Of a stretch of 56,180 nucleotides of DNA, positions 15,445 to 23,445 are shown piece after piece (positions within the stretch are counted from its first letter, which is position 1; each line of letters begins with the position of its first letter). The stretch spans positions 1 through 56,180 of the forward strand of contig CAYZJD010000001.1 of NCBI GenBank assembly GCA_964478455.1, read 5' to 3'. Source of the stretch: CAYZJD01 sp964478455 (GTDB lineage: Bacteria; Acidobacteriota; Terriglobia; Bryobacterales; Bryobacteraceae). The position numbers and the translations under genes are program-made. The notes below the pieces were generated by a model. That model saw only the letters and a list, made by a program, of their open reading frames with translations. It was not told the origin of the DNA and ran no database searches.

Positions 15445-16991
15445 TGAAGAAGCATTTGAAAGGATTGATGCCGCTCCTGGCGGGGCTGCTGCTGATGAGC
15501 GGCGTGGCCGCCGGGGATTGGCTGACGTTTGGGGGCGACCCGCAGCGTACGGGCCAGATCAGGGAATCGGCCTTCACGAAGGAGAACGTGGGCCGTCTGA
15601 AACTCGAGTGGAAGATCAGGCTCGATAACACGCCAAAGGAACTGAACTCGCTGATGGCTCCGCTGGTTGCAGGTGGCGTCATAACGCCACGTGGCTTCAT
15701 GGAGCTGGTGGTCGTTGCAGGCAGCTCCGACGTTGTGTTCGCGGTGGACGCCGACACCGGGAAGCTGTTCTGGCAGCGGAAGCTCGCGGCCGAAGGGACG
15801 CCCAAGAGCGAGCCGCACTGGCTCTGCCCGAATGCCTTGAACACGACGCCGGTTATTGATAAGCAGAGGGGTGCGGTCTACGTCCTCGCCAGCGACGGGA
15901 AGTTGCACTCGCTGAGCCTGGTGAACGGCGAGGACCTGGCGCCGGCAGTGCAGTTCGTTCCAGCGTTCTCCAAGAACTGGAGCTTGAACCTTGTGGACGG
16001 AGTGATCTACACAACGATCTCGCAAGGGTGCAATGGCGCAAAGTCGGCTGTTTACGCGATGGACGTGACCAAAGCGGAGAGGCCGGTCACAAGCTTTCTA
16101 TCCACCACCACCGGCGGCGCGGGAATCTGGGGCCGGGCCGGAGCGGCGATCAGCCCCAGGGGGCTGGTGTTCGCCGAGACCGGCGATGGTCCTTACGACG
16201 CGGCCGCGGGCAAGTTCCCGGACACGATCCTGGCGCTTTCGGTGAAAGATCTGAAGCTGGTCGATTACTACACGCCGGCGAACCGCGCCTGGATCACGCG
16301 GAAGGACCTCGACATGGGCTGCATCAGTCCGGTGGTCTTCCGGTTCAGGCAGTGGGAATTGGTGGCCGGATCCGGGAAAGAGGGCGTCATTTACCTGCTC
16401 GACGCCAAGTCTCCCGGAGGCGCGGACCATCGGACACCGCTTTACCGCAGCGGGCTGATCACGAACGAAGAAGCCAACTTCTGGGGCCGCGGTTTCTGGG
16501 GCGCGTTCGCGACGCGGGAAGACGAGAAGGGGGCACGATGGCTTTATGCTCCGGCCTGGGGTCCGCCGGGGTCGGGTGCGCCGAAGTTCGATTACAGTTA
16601 CGGCGACACGCCCAACGGCAGCATCATGGCGTTCCGCGTGGAAGAGAAGGATGGGAAGCCCACGCTGGCGGGAGTTTGGATGTCGAGGAACCTTTCAGTA
16701 CCGGAACCGCCGGTGGTGGCCGGTGGAGTCGTGTTCGCCCTCTCCAACGGCGAAAACGTGGAGCAGGTGGACAGCCAGGGCAAGATCCTGACCTCGGCGC
16801 AACGGGCCACGAGGCCTGCCGGCAATGCCGTCCTTTATGCATTCGACGCTGACACCGGGAAGGAACTCTATTCGAGCAAGGACGCCATCTCCGGCTGGAC
16901 ACACTTCAGCGGCCTGGGCGTCTCCGGCCGAAGGGTGTACGTGGTGACGCACGATTCGCACCTGTACGCCTTCGGGCTGGGAGAGGAGTAA
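15444..16991 (+). CDS. Exported PQQ-like beta-propeller protein (515 aa)
   Basis: A signal peptide (MKKHLKGLMPLLAGLLLMSG) precedes an eight-blade type propeller. The first blade begins DWLTFGGDPQRTGQI, and later blades repeat the pattern VVFAVDADTGKLFWQRKL, AVYVLASDGKLHSLSL and LYAFDADTGKELYSS. These AxDxxTGxxxW repeats are typical of PQQ-dependent dehydrogenases and BamB. There is no cytochrome motif (CxxCH) and no disulfide ring (adjacent cysteines), so enzymatic PQQ binding is doubtful. ATG 15444 overlaps the stop of the GH31-like gene (TGATG), so both are made together and probably act in the periplasm. Confidence 0.75.
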   Translation: MKKHLKGLMPLLAGLLLMSGVAAGDWLTFGGDPQRTGQIRESAFTKENVGRLKLEWKIRLDNTPKELNSLMAPLVAGGVITPRGFMELVVVAGSSDVVFAVDADTGKLFWQRKLAAEGTPKSEPHWLCPNALNTTPVIDKQRGAVYVLASDGKLHSLSLVNGEDLAPAVQFVPAFSKNWSLNLVDGVIYTTISQGCNGAKSAVYAMDVTKAERPVTSFLSTTTGGAGIWGRAGAAISPRGLVFAETGDGPYDAAAGKFPDTILALSVKDLKLVDYYTPANRAWITRKDLDMGCISPVVFRFRQWELVAGSGKEGVIYLLDAKSPGGADHRTPLYRSGLITNEEANFWGRGFWGAFATREDEKGARWLYAPAWGPPGSGAPKFDYSYGDTPNGSIMAFRVEEKDGKPTLAGVWMSRNLSVPEPPVVAGGVVFALSNGENVEQVDSQGKILTSAQRATRPAGNAVLYAFDADTGKELYSSKDAISGWTHFSGLGVSGRRVYVVTHDSHLYAFGLGEE

Positions 16992-17013
16992 GAAGTCAGG
17001 GCCGTACGTTGCC

Positions 17014-19368
17014 TTATTCCACCACGAGCTTCGCCGACACTGTCTGAGCCGAACTCCCGCCGATCATGATCTCGAAGGCTCCGGGCTCGACCACTCTCTT
17101 CATGTCCAGGTTCAGGAACTCGAGGCTCCTGGGTGTGATCTCGAACTGCACGGCCCTCGTCTCACCCGGCTTCAACAGAACCTGTTTGAACTCTTTCAAT
17201 TCCTTCACGGGCCGGGTCACACTGCTTTGTTCGTCACGAATGTACAACTGCGCCACTTCGGCGCCGTCCCGCGCTCCGGCGTTGGTCACTTCCACTGAGG
17301 CGACGGCGGTCCCGCCGGGCGCAATTCTTGCGGGCTCGATTCTGACCGCGCCGTAGCGAAATGTCGTGTAGCTCAGCCCGTAGCCGAAGGGGAACAACGG
17401 CTCCTTGTTCGAAAAGATGTAGCCGCGCCGCGCGGTGGGCTTGTGGTTGTAATAGAAGGGCAACTGGCCGGCATTGCGCGCGATCGTCACTGGCAGACGG
17501 CCCGACGGATTCACATCTCCAAAGAGCACGTTAACCACGGCGTTGCCGGTTTCCTGGCCGAGGTACCAGCCTTCAAGAATCGCCGGCGCCTTCTCTGCCA
17601 GCAGACCGATCGAATAGGGCCGTCCATTGAGCAGGAGCGCCACGGTGGGCTTGCCCAGTTTCAGAATGGCGTCCGCAAGCTCATTCTGCATTCCGGGCAA
17701 TTGCAGGGTGTCCGCGTCACCATAGTGAGGCGTGCCGCCGAAGGCGTCACCGATGGCCTCGCGCGACACGGCCTCGTTGCCGCCCAACACGAGCAAGACC
17801 GCATCGACAGTGCGCGCCGCCTCCACCGCCTCGGCGATCATCTTGCGCTCCTCGGCTGGATCCGGGAGCTTGATGCCGGGGTTCAGGAAGTTCATCATCG
17901 GTTCCCCCGTGTCTGGGACCGAGATGCGGCACCCCTCGGAATACACCACCTGCACGCTTTCACCCAGCTTCTTCCTCACGCCGTCCAGCACCGTCACAAA
18001 GTAGGGCGGATTGCCGCTGTACGTTCCCGTCCTTTTCTTATTCGCGTTCGGTCCGATCACCGCCAGTGACTTGATCTTCGACGGGTCGAGCGGGAGCAAA
18101 CCGCCGTCGTTTTTCAACAACACGATGGCTTCCTCGGCAGCACGCAGTGCCAGCCTGCCATGCTCCGCGCTGCCCACCGTCTTTTCCGCGACGTCCGGAT
18201 CCACGAAGGGATTCTCAAAGAGTCCGCACTGAAACTTTGCGGCCAGTACCCGCCGGACAGCTTGATCGAGGAGCGCCTCCGGCAGTTTGCCGGCTCGCAC
18301 AAGATCCGGCAGTGCACGGTAGCCGAAAGCAAGCGGCAGCTCCACGTCCACTCCGGCCGCGAGCGCCAGCGCGCCGGCCCCGGCTGGATCACCGGTCAAG
18401 TGGTGGGCCGACATCAACTGTTGCACCGCGAAATAGTCCGACACCGTGAACCCCTGGAACCCCCACTCTTTCCGCAGGACCTGCTCCAGCAGCCACTTGC
18501 TGGCATGGGACGGCACACCGTCGATCTCGTTGTAGGACGGCATCACGCTGCCGATCCGCGCTTCTTTGACAGCCATTTCGAAGGGATACAAGAACGTCTC
18601 GCGCAGGACGCGCTCACTCAGGTGGCTGGGGGCGATGTTGGTCCCGCCCTCCGGCTGGCCGTGGACGTAGTGTTTGGCCGTAGCTATGACGTGATCAGCG
18701 TCATAGCCGGATCCCCGGCCCTGGAAGCCGCGCACGGCCGCCACTCCGAGCCGCGCCGCCAGGTAGGGATCCTCCCCGTAGGTCTCCTCGATGCGGCCGT
18801 ATCGCGGATCGCGGCCGAGATCGAGGACTGGCGCGAGCACCTGCTGAACACCGCTGCGCCGCGCCTCCTTCGCTGCCACCGCCAGAACTTCCTCGACCAA
18901 CGCAGGATTCCAGGTGCTGCCAAGTCCGATCGCCTGCGGGAAGGAAGTCCCTCCAGGCGCTACGTAGCCGTGCAACGCCTCGCCGTGGAACAGGGCCGGG
19001 ATACCAAGCCGAGTGTTCTCTTTGACCCACTTCTGCACGGCATTGCGAAACTCGGCCGATTCGCGCGTGCGGCGGCTCGACATCATGTCGCTCACTTGGC
19101 CAATGCCGTGTTCCAGCACCGCTTTGGCCTTGTCAGGAACGAACTTCCCCTTCTCCGACACCTTCGGCCCCATGGGGAAGAAGTCTGTTTCCCAGTGGCA
19201 CATCACCTGCGCTACCTTCTCTTCGAGCGTCATCCGCGCGAGAAGATCTTCCACGCGTGTCTCGACCGGCAGGCCGGGGTTCTTGTAAGGAGGAGCGCTT
19301 CCTTCCGGCATTCGGCCGTTGACGAGCATGAGGAACGACAAACCAATCAAGAGGGCACGGGTCGTCAT
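17014..19368 (-). CDS. bglX: Exported GH3 beta-glucosidase/beta-xylosidase (784 aa)
   Basis: A periplasmic or secreted retaining exo-glycosidase of family GH3. A signal peptide (MTTRALLIGLSFLMLVNG) precedes the (alpha/beta)8 domain, which contains the substrate-binding stretch HGEALHG and the nucleophile Asp in GFQGFTVSDYF near residue 310. The second alpha/beta-sandwich domain carries AVIGPNANKKRTGTYSGNP and the likely acid/base glutamate region (VLLVLGGNEAVSREAIGD). A fibronectin III-like C-terminal domain (residues about 680-775) completes the BglX architecture at the usual length. Substrate within beta-glucosides or xylosides cannot be fixed from sequence. It is convergent with the PQQ-propeller gene, with only 22 bases between. 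Confidence 0.85.
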   Translation of the reverse strand: MTTRALLIGLSFLMLVNGRMPEGSAPPYKNPGLPVETRVEDLLARMTLEEKVAQVMCHWETDFFPMGPKVSEKGKFVPDKAKAVLEHGIGQVSDMMSSRRTRESAEFRNAVQKWVKENTRLGIPALFHGEALHGYVAPGGTSFPQAIGLGSTWNPALVEEVLAVAAKEARRSGVQQVLAPVLDLGRDPRYGRIEETYGEDPYLAARLGVAAVRGFQGRGSGYDADHVIATAKHYVHGQPEGGTNIAPSHLSERVLRETFLYPFEMAVKEARIGSVMPSYNEIDGVPSHASKWLLEQVLRKEWGFQGFTVSDYFAVQQLMSAHHLTGDPAGAGALALAAGVDVELPLAFGYRALPDLVRAGKLPEALLDQAVRRVLAAKFQCGLFENPFVDPDVAEKTVGSAEHGRLALRAAEEAIVLLKNDGGLLPLDPSKIKSLAVIGPNANKKRTGTYSGNPPYFVTVLDGVRKKLGESVQVVYSEGCRISVPDTGEPMMNFLNPGIKLPDPAEERKMIAEAVEAARTVDAVLLVLGGNEAVSREAIGDAFGGTPHYGDADTLQLPGMQNELADAILKLGKPTVALLLNGRPYSIGLLAEKAPAILEGWYLGQETGNAVVNVLFGDVNPSGRLPVTIARNAGQLPFYYNHKPTARRGYIFSNKEPLFPFGYGLSYTTFRYGAVRIEPARIAPGGTAVASVEVTNAGARDGAEVAQLYIRDEQSSVTRPVKELKEFKQVLLKPGETRAVQFEITPRSLEFLNLDMKRVVEPGAFEIMIGGSSAQTVSAKLVVE

Positions 19369-19528
19369 GATTCCTCCATTCCGCAGGCAGTATACACCGT
19401 GCCATACCCGGCGTATCCGCTGCCGGATTTGCGCCGTTCGGCACGGCGTGATACGCTTTCGCTAACAGTCTGGCGTGCGGCAGACGACGGCGCCTGCCCG
19501 ATGGAACGTTGGATCAGAGGAGGAAATC

Positions 19529-20065
19529 ATGACACGCACCGGATGGCTGCTGGCATGCGCAGCGCTCGCTGGGCCGCTGGGTGCGCCGGCCCAGTCCTTG
19601 CCGCCGAAGACGCATCTTAAGGTCGGCGACATGGCGCCGGACTTCACGCTCACTGCCACCACTGGAGAGCAAGTGACGCTCTCCCAATTTCGCGGTAAGA
19701 AGCCGGTGGTGCTCGCGTTCTTCCCGGCCGCCTTCACAGGCGGTTGAACGAAAGAGGTCACAGGATACCAGGCTGGTATCTCAAACTTTGATGGGATGGG
19801 TGTTCAAGTATTTGGGATCAGCACCGACAGCCGTTTCACCCTGAAGCACTGGGCGGATGAGTTGAAGCTCACCTATCCGCTGCTGAGCGACCACATGCGG
19901 AAGGTATCGGAGCTGTACGGCATCCTGATGGCGGATGCCGGCATGGCCAGCCGCACGACCTTTGTGATCGGCGAGGACGGCCGCATCGAGCACATCGAGC
20001 AGGGCAACAGCGCCATCGATCCGAACGGGGCGGTGCAAGCCTGCAAAAGGATCCGGAAGAAGTAG
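19529..20065 (+). CDS. Exported selenoprotein peroxiredoxin, in-frame TGA at codon 73 (178 aa)
   Basis: A thiol peroxidase of the AhpC/TSA group in which selenocysteine replaces the peroxidatic cysteine. ATG 19529 follows an AGAGGAGG ribosome site and a signal peptide (MTRTGWLLACAALAGPLGA). The thioredoxin fold begins KVGDMAPDFTLTA, then FFPAAFTGG, TGA (19745-19747), TKEVTGYQAG. The TGA falls exactly where family members have Cys in TxxC. The same frame continues with full conservation (VFGISTDSRFTLKHWA, ASRTTFVIGEDG) to a stop at 20063-20065. Cys near residue 173 may resolve the selenenic acid. A hairpin follows the TGA (see 19764-19780). Standard gene callers would split or truncate it. Confidence 0.9.
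19764..19780 (+). promoter_or_regulatory. Bacterial SECIS-like hairpin of the peroxiredoxin
   Basis: GATACCA pairs perfectly with TGGTATC across the loop GGC. The loop starts 23 bases after the TGA, within the range for SelB-binding elements, and begins with GG as is usual in bacterial SECIS loops. The same architecture occurs after the selD TGA. Confidence 0.75.
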
Positions 20066-20089
20066 GAACGTCGAGAGACTTGCCCTGCC

Positions 20090-22740
20090 TCAGCCGAGAC
20101 GAATGAGCAACTTGTCCCCTTTCGCCAACCGCAGGGGGCTCGCCGGACGGATGATGGCCTCACCATCTTCCATTTGCGCCGTGGCCTGGAGCGGCGTGGC
20201 GACCTTGGGCGCGGTCCCGGGATAGGGGACGCGGATCTGCGCCAGTTCCAACGCGCCGCCCTCGACGGTGATGTCCGCCTCGAGAGCCATTTCCTTGCGC
20301 CGCTGCGTGTAGCTCCCCCAGGCCGTTCCGGCGGAGAACAGGCATCGGAAGTTGCTCTCGTTGACGCGCGGACGGAAGCGGAGCGTCTTTTCCGGCGCCG
20401 AATAAGAGAAACCGGAGAGCGCCGTGAGCAGTGACCAGCTCGACATCGCCCGCGCGTAGTGGTGGCCGCACTCAATTTCGTTCCAGGGATTGCGCCGGGC
20501 GCCGTCGTAGCGGTCGCGCACCGCGTCCACGATGGCGACTCCCTCTTTCACCATGTCCTCGTAGATAAGGTGCGCCGCTACCTGGTATTCGATGCCGGTC
20601 CAGACTTCATCCGAGTAGACGAACGGGAGCGCCGGACGCTTTCCGCGCGGCCAACTGCACAACAACAGACCGCGTTCGTCGTTCAAGGCGTAGATGCGCT
20701 GGGCGTTGGCGAAGTCCGAGAAGTCCTGCCGGAAGTTGTAGCGGTAAATCGCGCTCAAGGCGGAGCGGATGTGCTCGTGCGGAAGCAGCTTACCAAGATC
20801 GACCACCTCGGCGAACCACTGGCCGAGCAATTGGTCTGAGAGGCACCCTTCGCCGTACTGGTATTTGGCGGCCTTCGGAGCCTTCTCGTCAATCCGCTGG
20901 ACGTAGTATTCTCCGTTCCAGAGAAGCTGGTCCAGTCGCGCGGCGCCCGCCTTCACTAGTGCCTCGTAGCGTTCGGCGGTTGCGGCTTCACCAAGGCGGC
21001 GCGCGATGCGAACGGCGGCGGCCAGCGCCCCGAGGTACAGCGCGCCCATCATCGAGTTGGGCCCGTAGAATTCGATGTCGTAGGTGTTATGCTGCTCGCC
21101 TTCCATGACGCCGTCCCGGTCAGCGTCCCACTTCACCCAGGCAAACTCGAGCGCGCGCTTCACTTCCGGCCACAGCTTGCGCAGCCAGTCGTCGCTGGCG
21201 CCGAGCAGCCACTCGCGATAGACCTTCATCACGCAGCCCATCTGGCCGTCGGCGGCANNNNNNNNNNGGGCATCGTGCCGCCGTCCCGCTGCGGCCCGGC
21301 GGCACGATGCCCTTCCCTGCCGCCGGGCCGCAGCGGGACGGCGGTCCGGAAGCCCATGCTGCCGTCGGGCTTCATGTTCACCAGAAAGTCGGTCTCGCGC
21401 ATGCTGCGTTCGAGCTCGGGAAAGAGGTGCGCCATTGCCTGCTCGTAGTTGTAGACATGCGTGCAATTCATCGGGCAGCAGCCGGAGTTGTCGTTGCAGC
21501 CCTCGAAGGCCAGCGTGCGCTTGCCCTCCATCACCATGACAGTGTTGGTGCGAACGATGGAGGCTTGGCTTGAGACCGCATCGATCACGGCCGGGGGAAG
21601 CGTGGAGGCATAAAGCGTGTCGCGGTACTTTGCCGAACGCTCCTCCAGCGATTGCAGGTTCTCGAGCGTATACGCGGCCGGTTCCCAAGCCGATGGCCAG
21701 CGGGCGCCGTAGTGGTTCCGGAAAGACCCGCCCTTCTCACGCGTCCAATAAATCTCCGTGTTGGGGAAGTGCCACGCGAGAACAAAGCGGGCGCGTTTGA
21801 CCTCGCCAGGCTTCAACAGGAAGTGAACGGCCAGCGTGCCGTACTCGGTTGCCCCGTCCTCCGACGGCGGTGCCGGCTGGGACTGAAACCGAGCGGCGGT
21901 GAGATACTCATCCCACCACTTCTGGAACTCGTCCCACCACTCACCGTGCTCCCAGGCCAGGCGATAGCTGCAATCGGCCGTGTTCGTGAGCAAGGCCAAG
22001 GAGCCGTGACGGGGCGAATCGGGCGGATACTTACCCGATGTCATGAGAATGCCGGCGGTGTCGCCTTGCCGGCGGAACCTGTTGGTGTTCTGCCCGAAGA
22101 ACGGCGCATGGCGGCCGGATAGCCTGGTCACGCCGTCATATCCGACCGGGTTCATGATCGAGAACGCCACCGCCGCTTCGAGGTCCGCTGCGGCGCGGGA
22201 GGTGATGGTGTAAGTGAGCACGGCGACGGGCAGGCCGGAGTCGTCCGTTTCGAGGGGGATCATCGGGTTGAAAGCGTCAAGCGACACTTCCACCGGCAGG
22301 CGCGGTTGTTCGAACCGGATGTGTGCGAAGGGATAGGCTCCGGTGAAGACTGCTTCGCGACAGCGCGGCAGCCCGAGCCCCGTCTCTCTCGGGACGCCGG
22401 ACGCGCCGCTGAACGGCGGCAGCGGCCGGCGCTCGAGGACACGAACCAGCGACCTGGCAAGTCCTCCCCCGGCGAGCCGGATCGCGGCGAACGTGAACGG
22501 CAGAAGCCCTCCCTTGTTGGGCCGGTTGAAGATCTCCCAATCACGCAGGTTGCCGAAGCCGCCCAGAGACACGGTACCCGTACCGATTCCGCCGAGCGGA
22601 AAGGCAATCTCGCGCAAGGACTCGCCGGTGAACCGGCGGCCGGTGACAGGCTCCGGTCTGGGCCGAGCGCCGGGCTTCTGTGCCGCCGCAGCCGCCCCTG
22701 CCGCGGCGCCGAGAAACAGTTGTCTTCTGCTGAGTCTCAT
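20090..22740 (-). CDS. GH116-like (GBA2-type) glycosidase, broken by an assembly gap
   Basis: An exported beta-glucosidase-type enzyme. A twin-arginine signal (SRRQLFLGAAAG) starts at ATG 22740, six bases after a GGAGG site. The N-terminal domain (REIAFPLGGIGTGTVSLGGF) matches the GBA2 N-terminal family. The helical catalytic domain holds a candidate nucleophile Glu in LAFEGCNDNSG (near residue 413) and the acid/base Asp in HNTYDIEFYGPNS, aligned by me to GBA2 YLEGQEY and QTYDGW. Ten N at 21258-21267 separate the two, and the frames on either side do not match. The flanking bases form a suspicious inverted repeat, so this is one gene with a bad assembly rather than a true frameshift. The conserved block AADGQMGCVMKVYREW resumes directly after the gap. 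Confidence 0.75.
21258..21267. other. Scaffold gap (10 N) flanked by fold-back sequence
   Basis: The N run is followed by nested inverted repeats (GGGCATCGTGCCGCC at 21268 and its complement near 21298; a second pair near 21281 and 21319). They interrupt a conserved protein domain and probably reflect a mis-joined contig end. Confidence 0.8.
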
Positions 22741-22821
22741 GGAACCTCCGCGCGTGGACGACTCTACCACACCCTTGTTCCGGGCGGAAGCTCAGCTCCC
22801 GCAGTCCAGCCGGCGTCCGCC

Positions 22822-22851
22822 TTGCCGGCTTACATGCGGCGCGGCTATACT
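22822..22851 (+). promoter_or_regulatory. Promoter of the toxin-antitoxin remnant
   Basis: TTGCCG (22822-22827) and TATACT (22846-22851) are separated by 18 bases. The -10 box ends ten bases before ATG 22862, so the transcript would be nearly leaderless. Confidence 0.5.
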
Positions 22852-22861
22852 CGTAAACGCC

Positions 22862-23080
22862 ATGGTGAACGACGTGAGCCGTCAAGAGCTACACCGCGCT
22901 GTGGACGAATTGCCTACGTCTGAGTTAGTGGTAGCCCTCCGCTATCTGAAGTTCCTTTGCTATGAGGGGCTCGAGGAAGAACCCATTGACGCGCAGACGG
23001 CTGCCGAGCTGGATGTGGCGCGCGCTGAGAAGGGCGAGACCGTTTCGCCTGAAGAGGCACGTCGCCGTCTGGCTGTATGA
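22862..23080 (+). CDS. Antitoxin of a RelE/ParE-type pair (72 aa)
   Basis: A small acidic protein with an N-terminal helix pair (SRQELHRAVDELPTSELVVALRYLKFL) followed by a charged tail ending SPEEARRRLAV. This is the pattern of antitoxins paired with RelE-type toxins. Its stop overlaps the toxin start by four bases (ATGA). A promoter with both hexamers lies just upstream. The toxin reading frame has a premature stop, so the antitoxin may be a relic or may act on related toxins elsewhere. Confidence 0.7.
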   Translation: MVNDVSRQELHRAVDELPTSELVVALRYLKFLCYEGLEEEPIDAQTAAELDVARAEKGETVSPEEARRRLAV

Positions 23081-23325
23081 GCCGGCGCGTTGAATTCCTT
23101 CCACTTGGCTGGCGGGACCTCCAGCGTCTGGATCGCAACGTCCAGCGGCGGCTCCATGACGCGTTGGAGCGTTATGGCCAGACTGAACTGGGCGACATCA
23201 AGCGTCTGCAAGGCCGCCGGGGCGAGTACTGCCTGCGTGTCGGCAAATGGTGAATCTTCTTCCAGCTTGACGATCCCACGGTCGTTGCGGTCTTCCACAT
23301 CGACAATCGCGGCCAGGCCCACTGA
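23077..23325 (+). pseudogene. RelE/HigB-type toxin with a nonsense codon at position 59
   Basis: The frame opened by ATG 23077 encodes a typical RelE-fold toxin (FLPLGWRDLQRLDRNVQRRL, GDIKRLQGRRGEYCLRVGKW). It then meets TGA at 23251-23253 and continues without other stops as IFFQLDDPTVVAVFHIDNRG to 23325. Family members have Arg at the TGA position (LRVGxxRVIF), so a single CGA to TGA change explains it. No SECIS-like hairpin follows, which argues against selenocysteine. The truncated product would lack the last strands and catalytic residues. Confidence 0.75.
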
Positions 23326-23445
23326 CCGTGGACCCACGTAGCAGCGCGCGATCCGGCAATCAGCGCACCGTCATAAGCCCGTGCTGGCGGCCGAAGCGCC
23401 CGTGAAGTGGAGAAGGCGTGCTTGAATGGAAGAATCTCGAACCGC

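Noticed and set aside
20090..22740. Two separate genes (N- and C-terminal GH116 halves)
   Set aside because: The break coincides with the N run and a fold-back artefact, and the two parts carry complementary catalytic residues of one enzyme.
23251..23253. TGA in the RelE-type toxin as a third selenocysteine codon
   Set aside because: The family has Arg, not Cys, at this position; a single CGA to TGA change explains it; and no 7-bp stem with a GGN loop follows.
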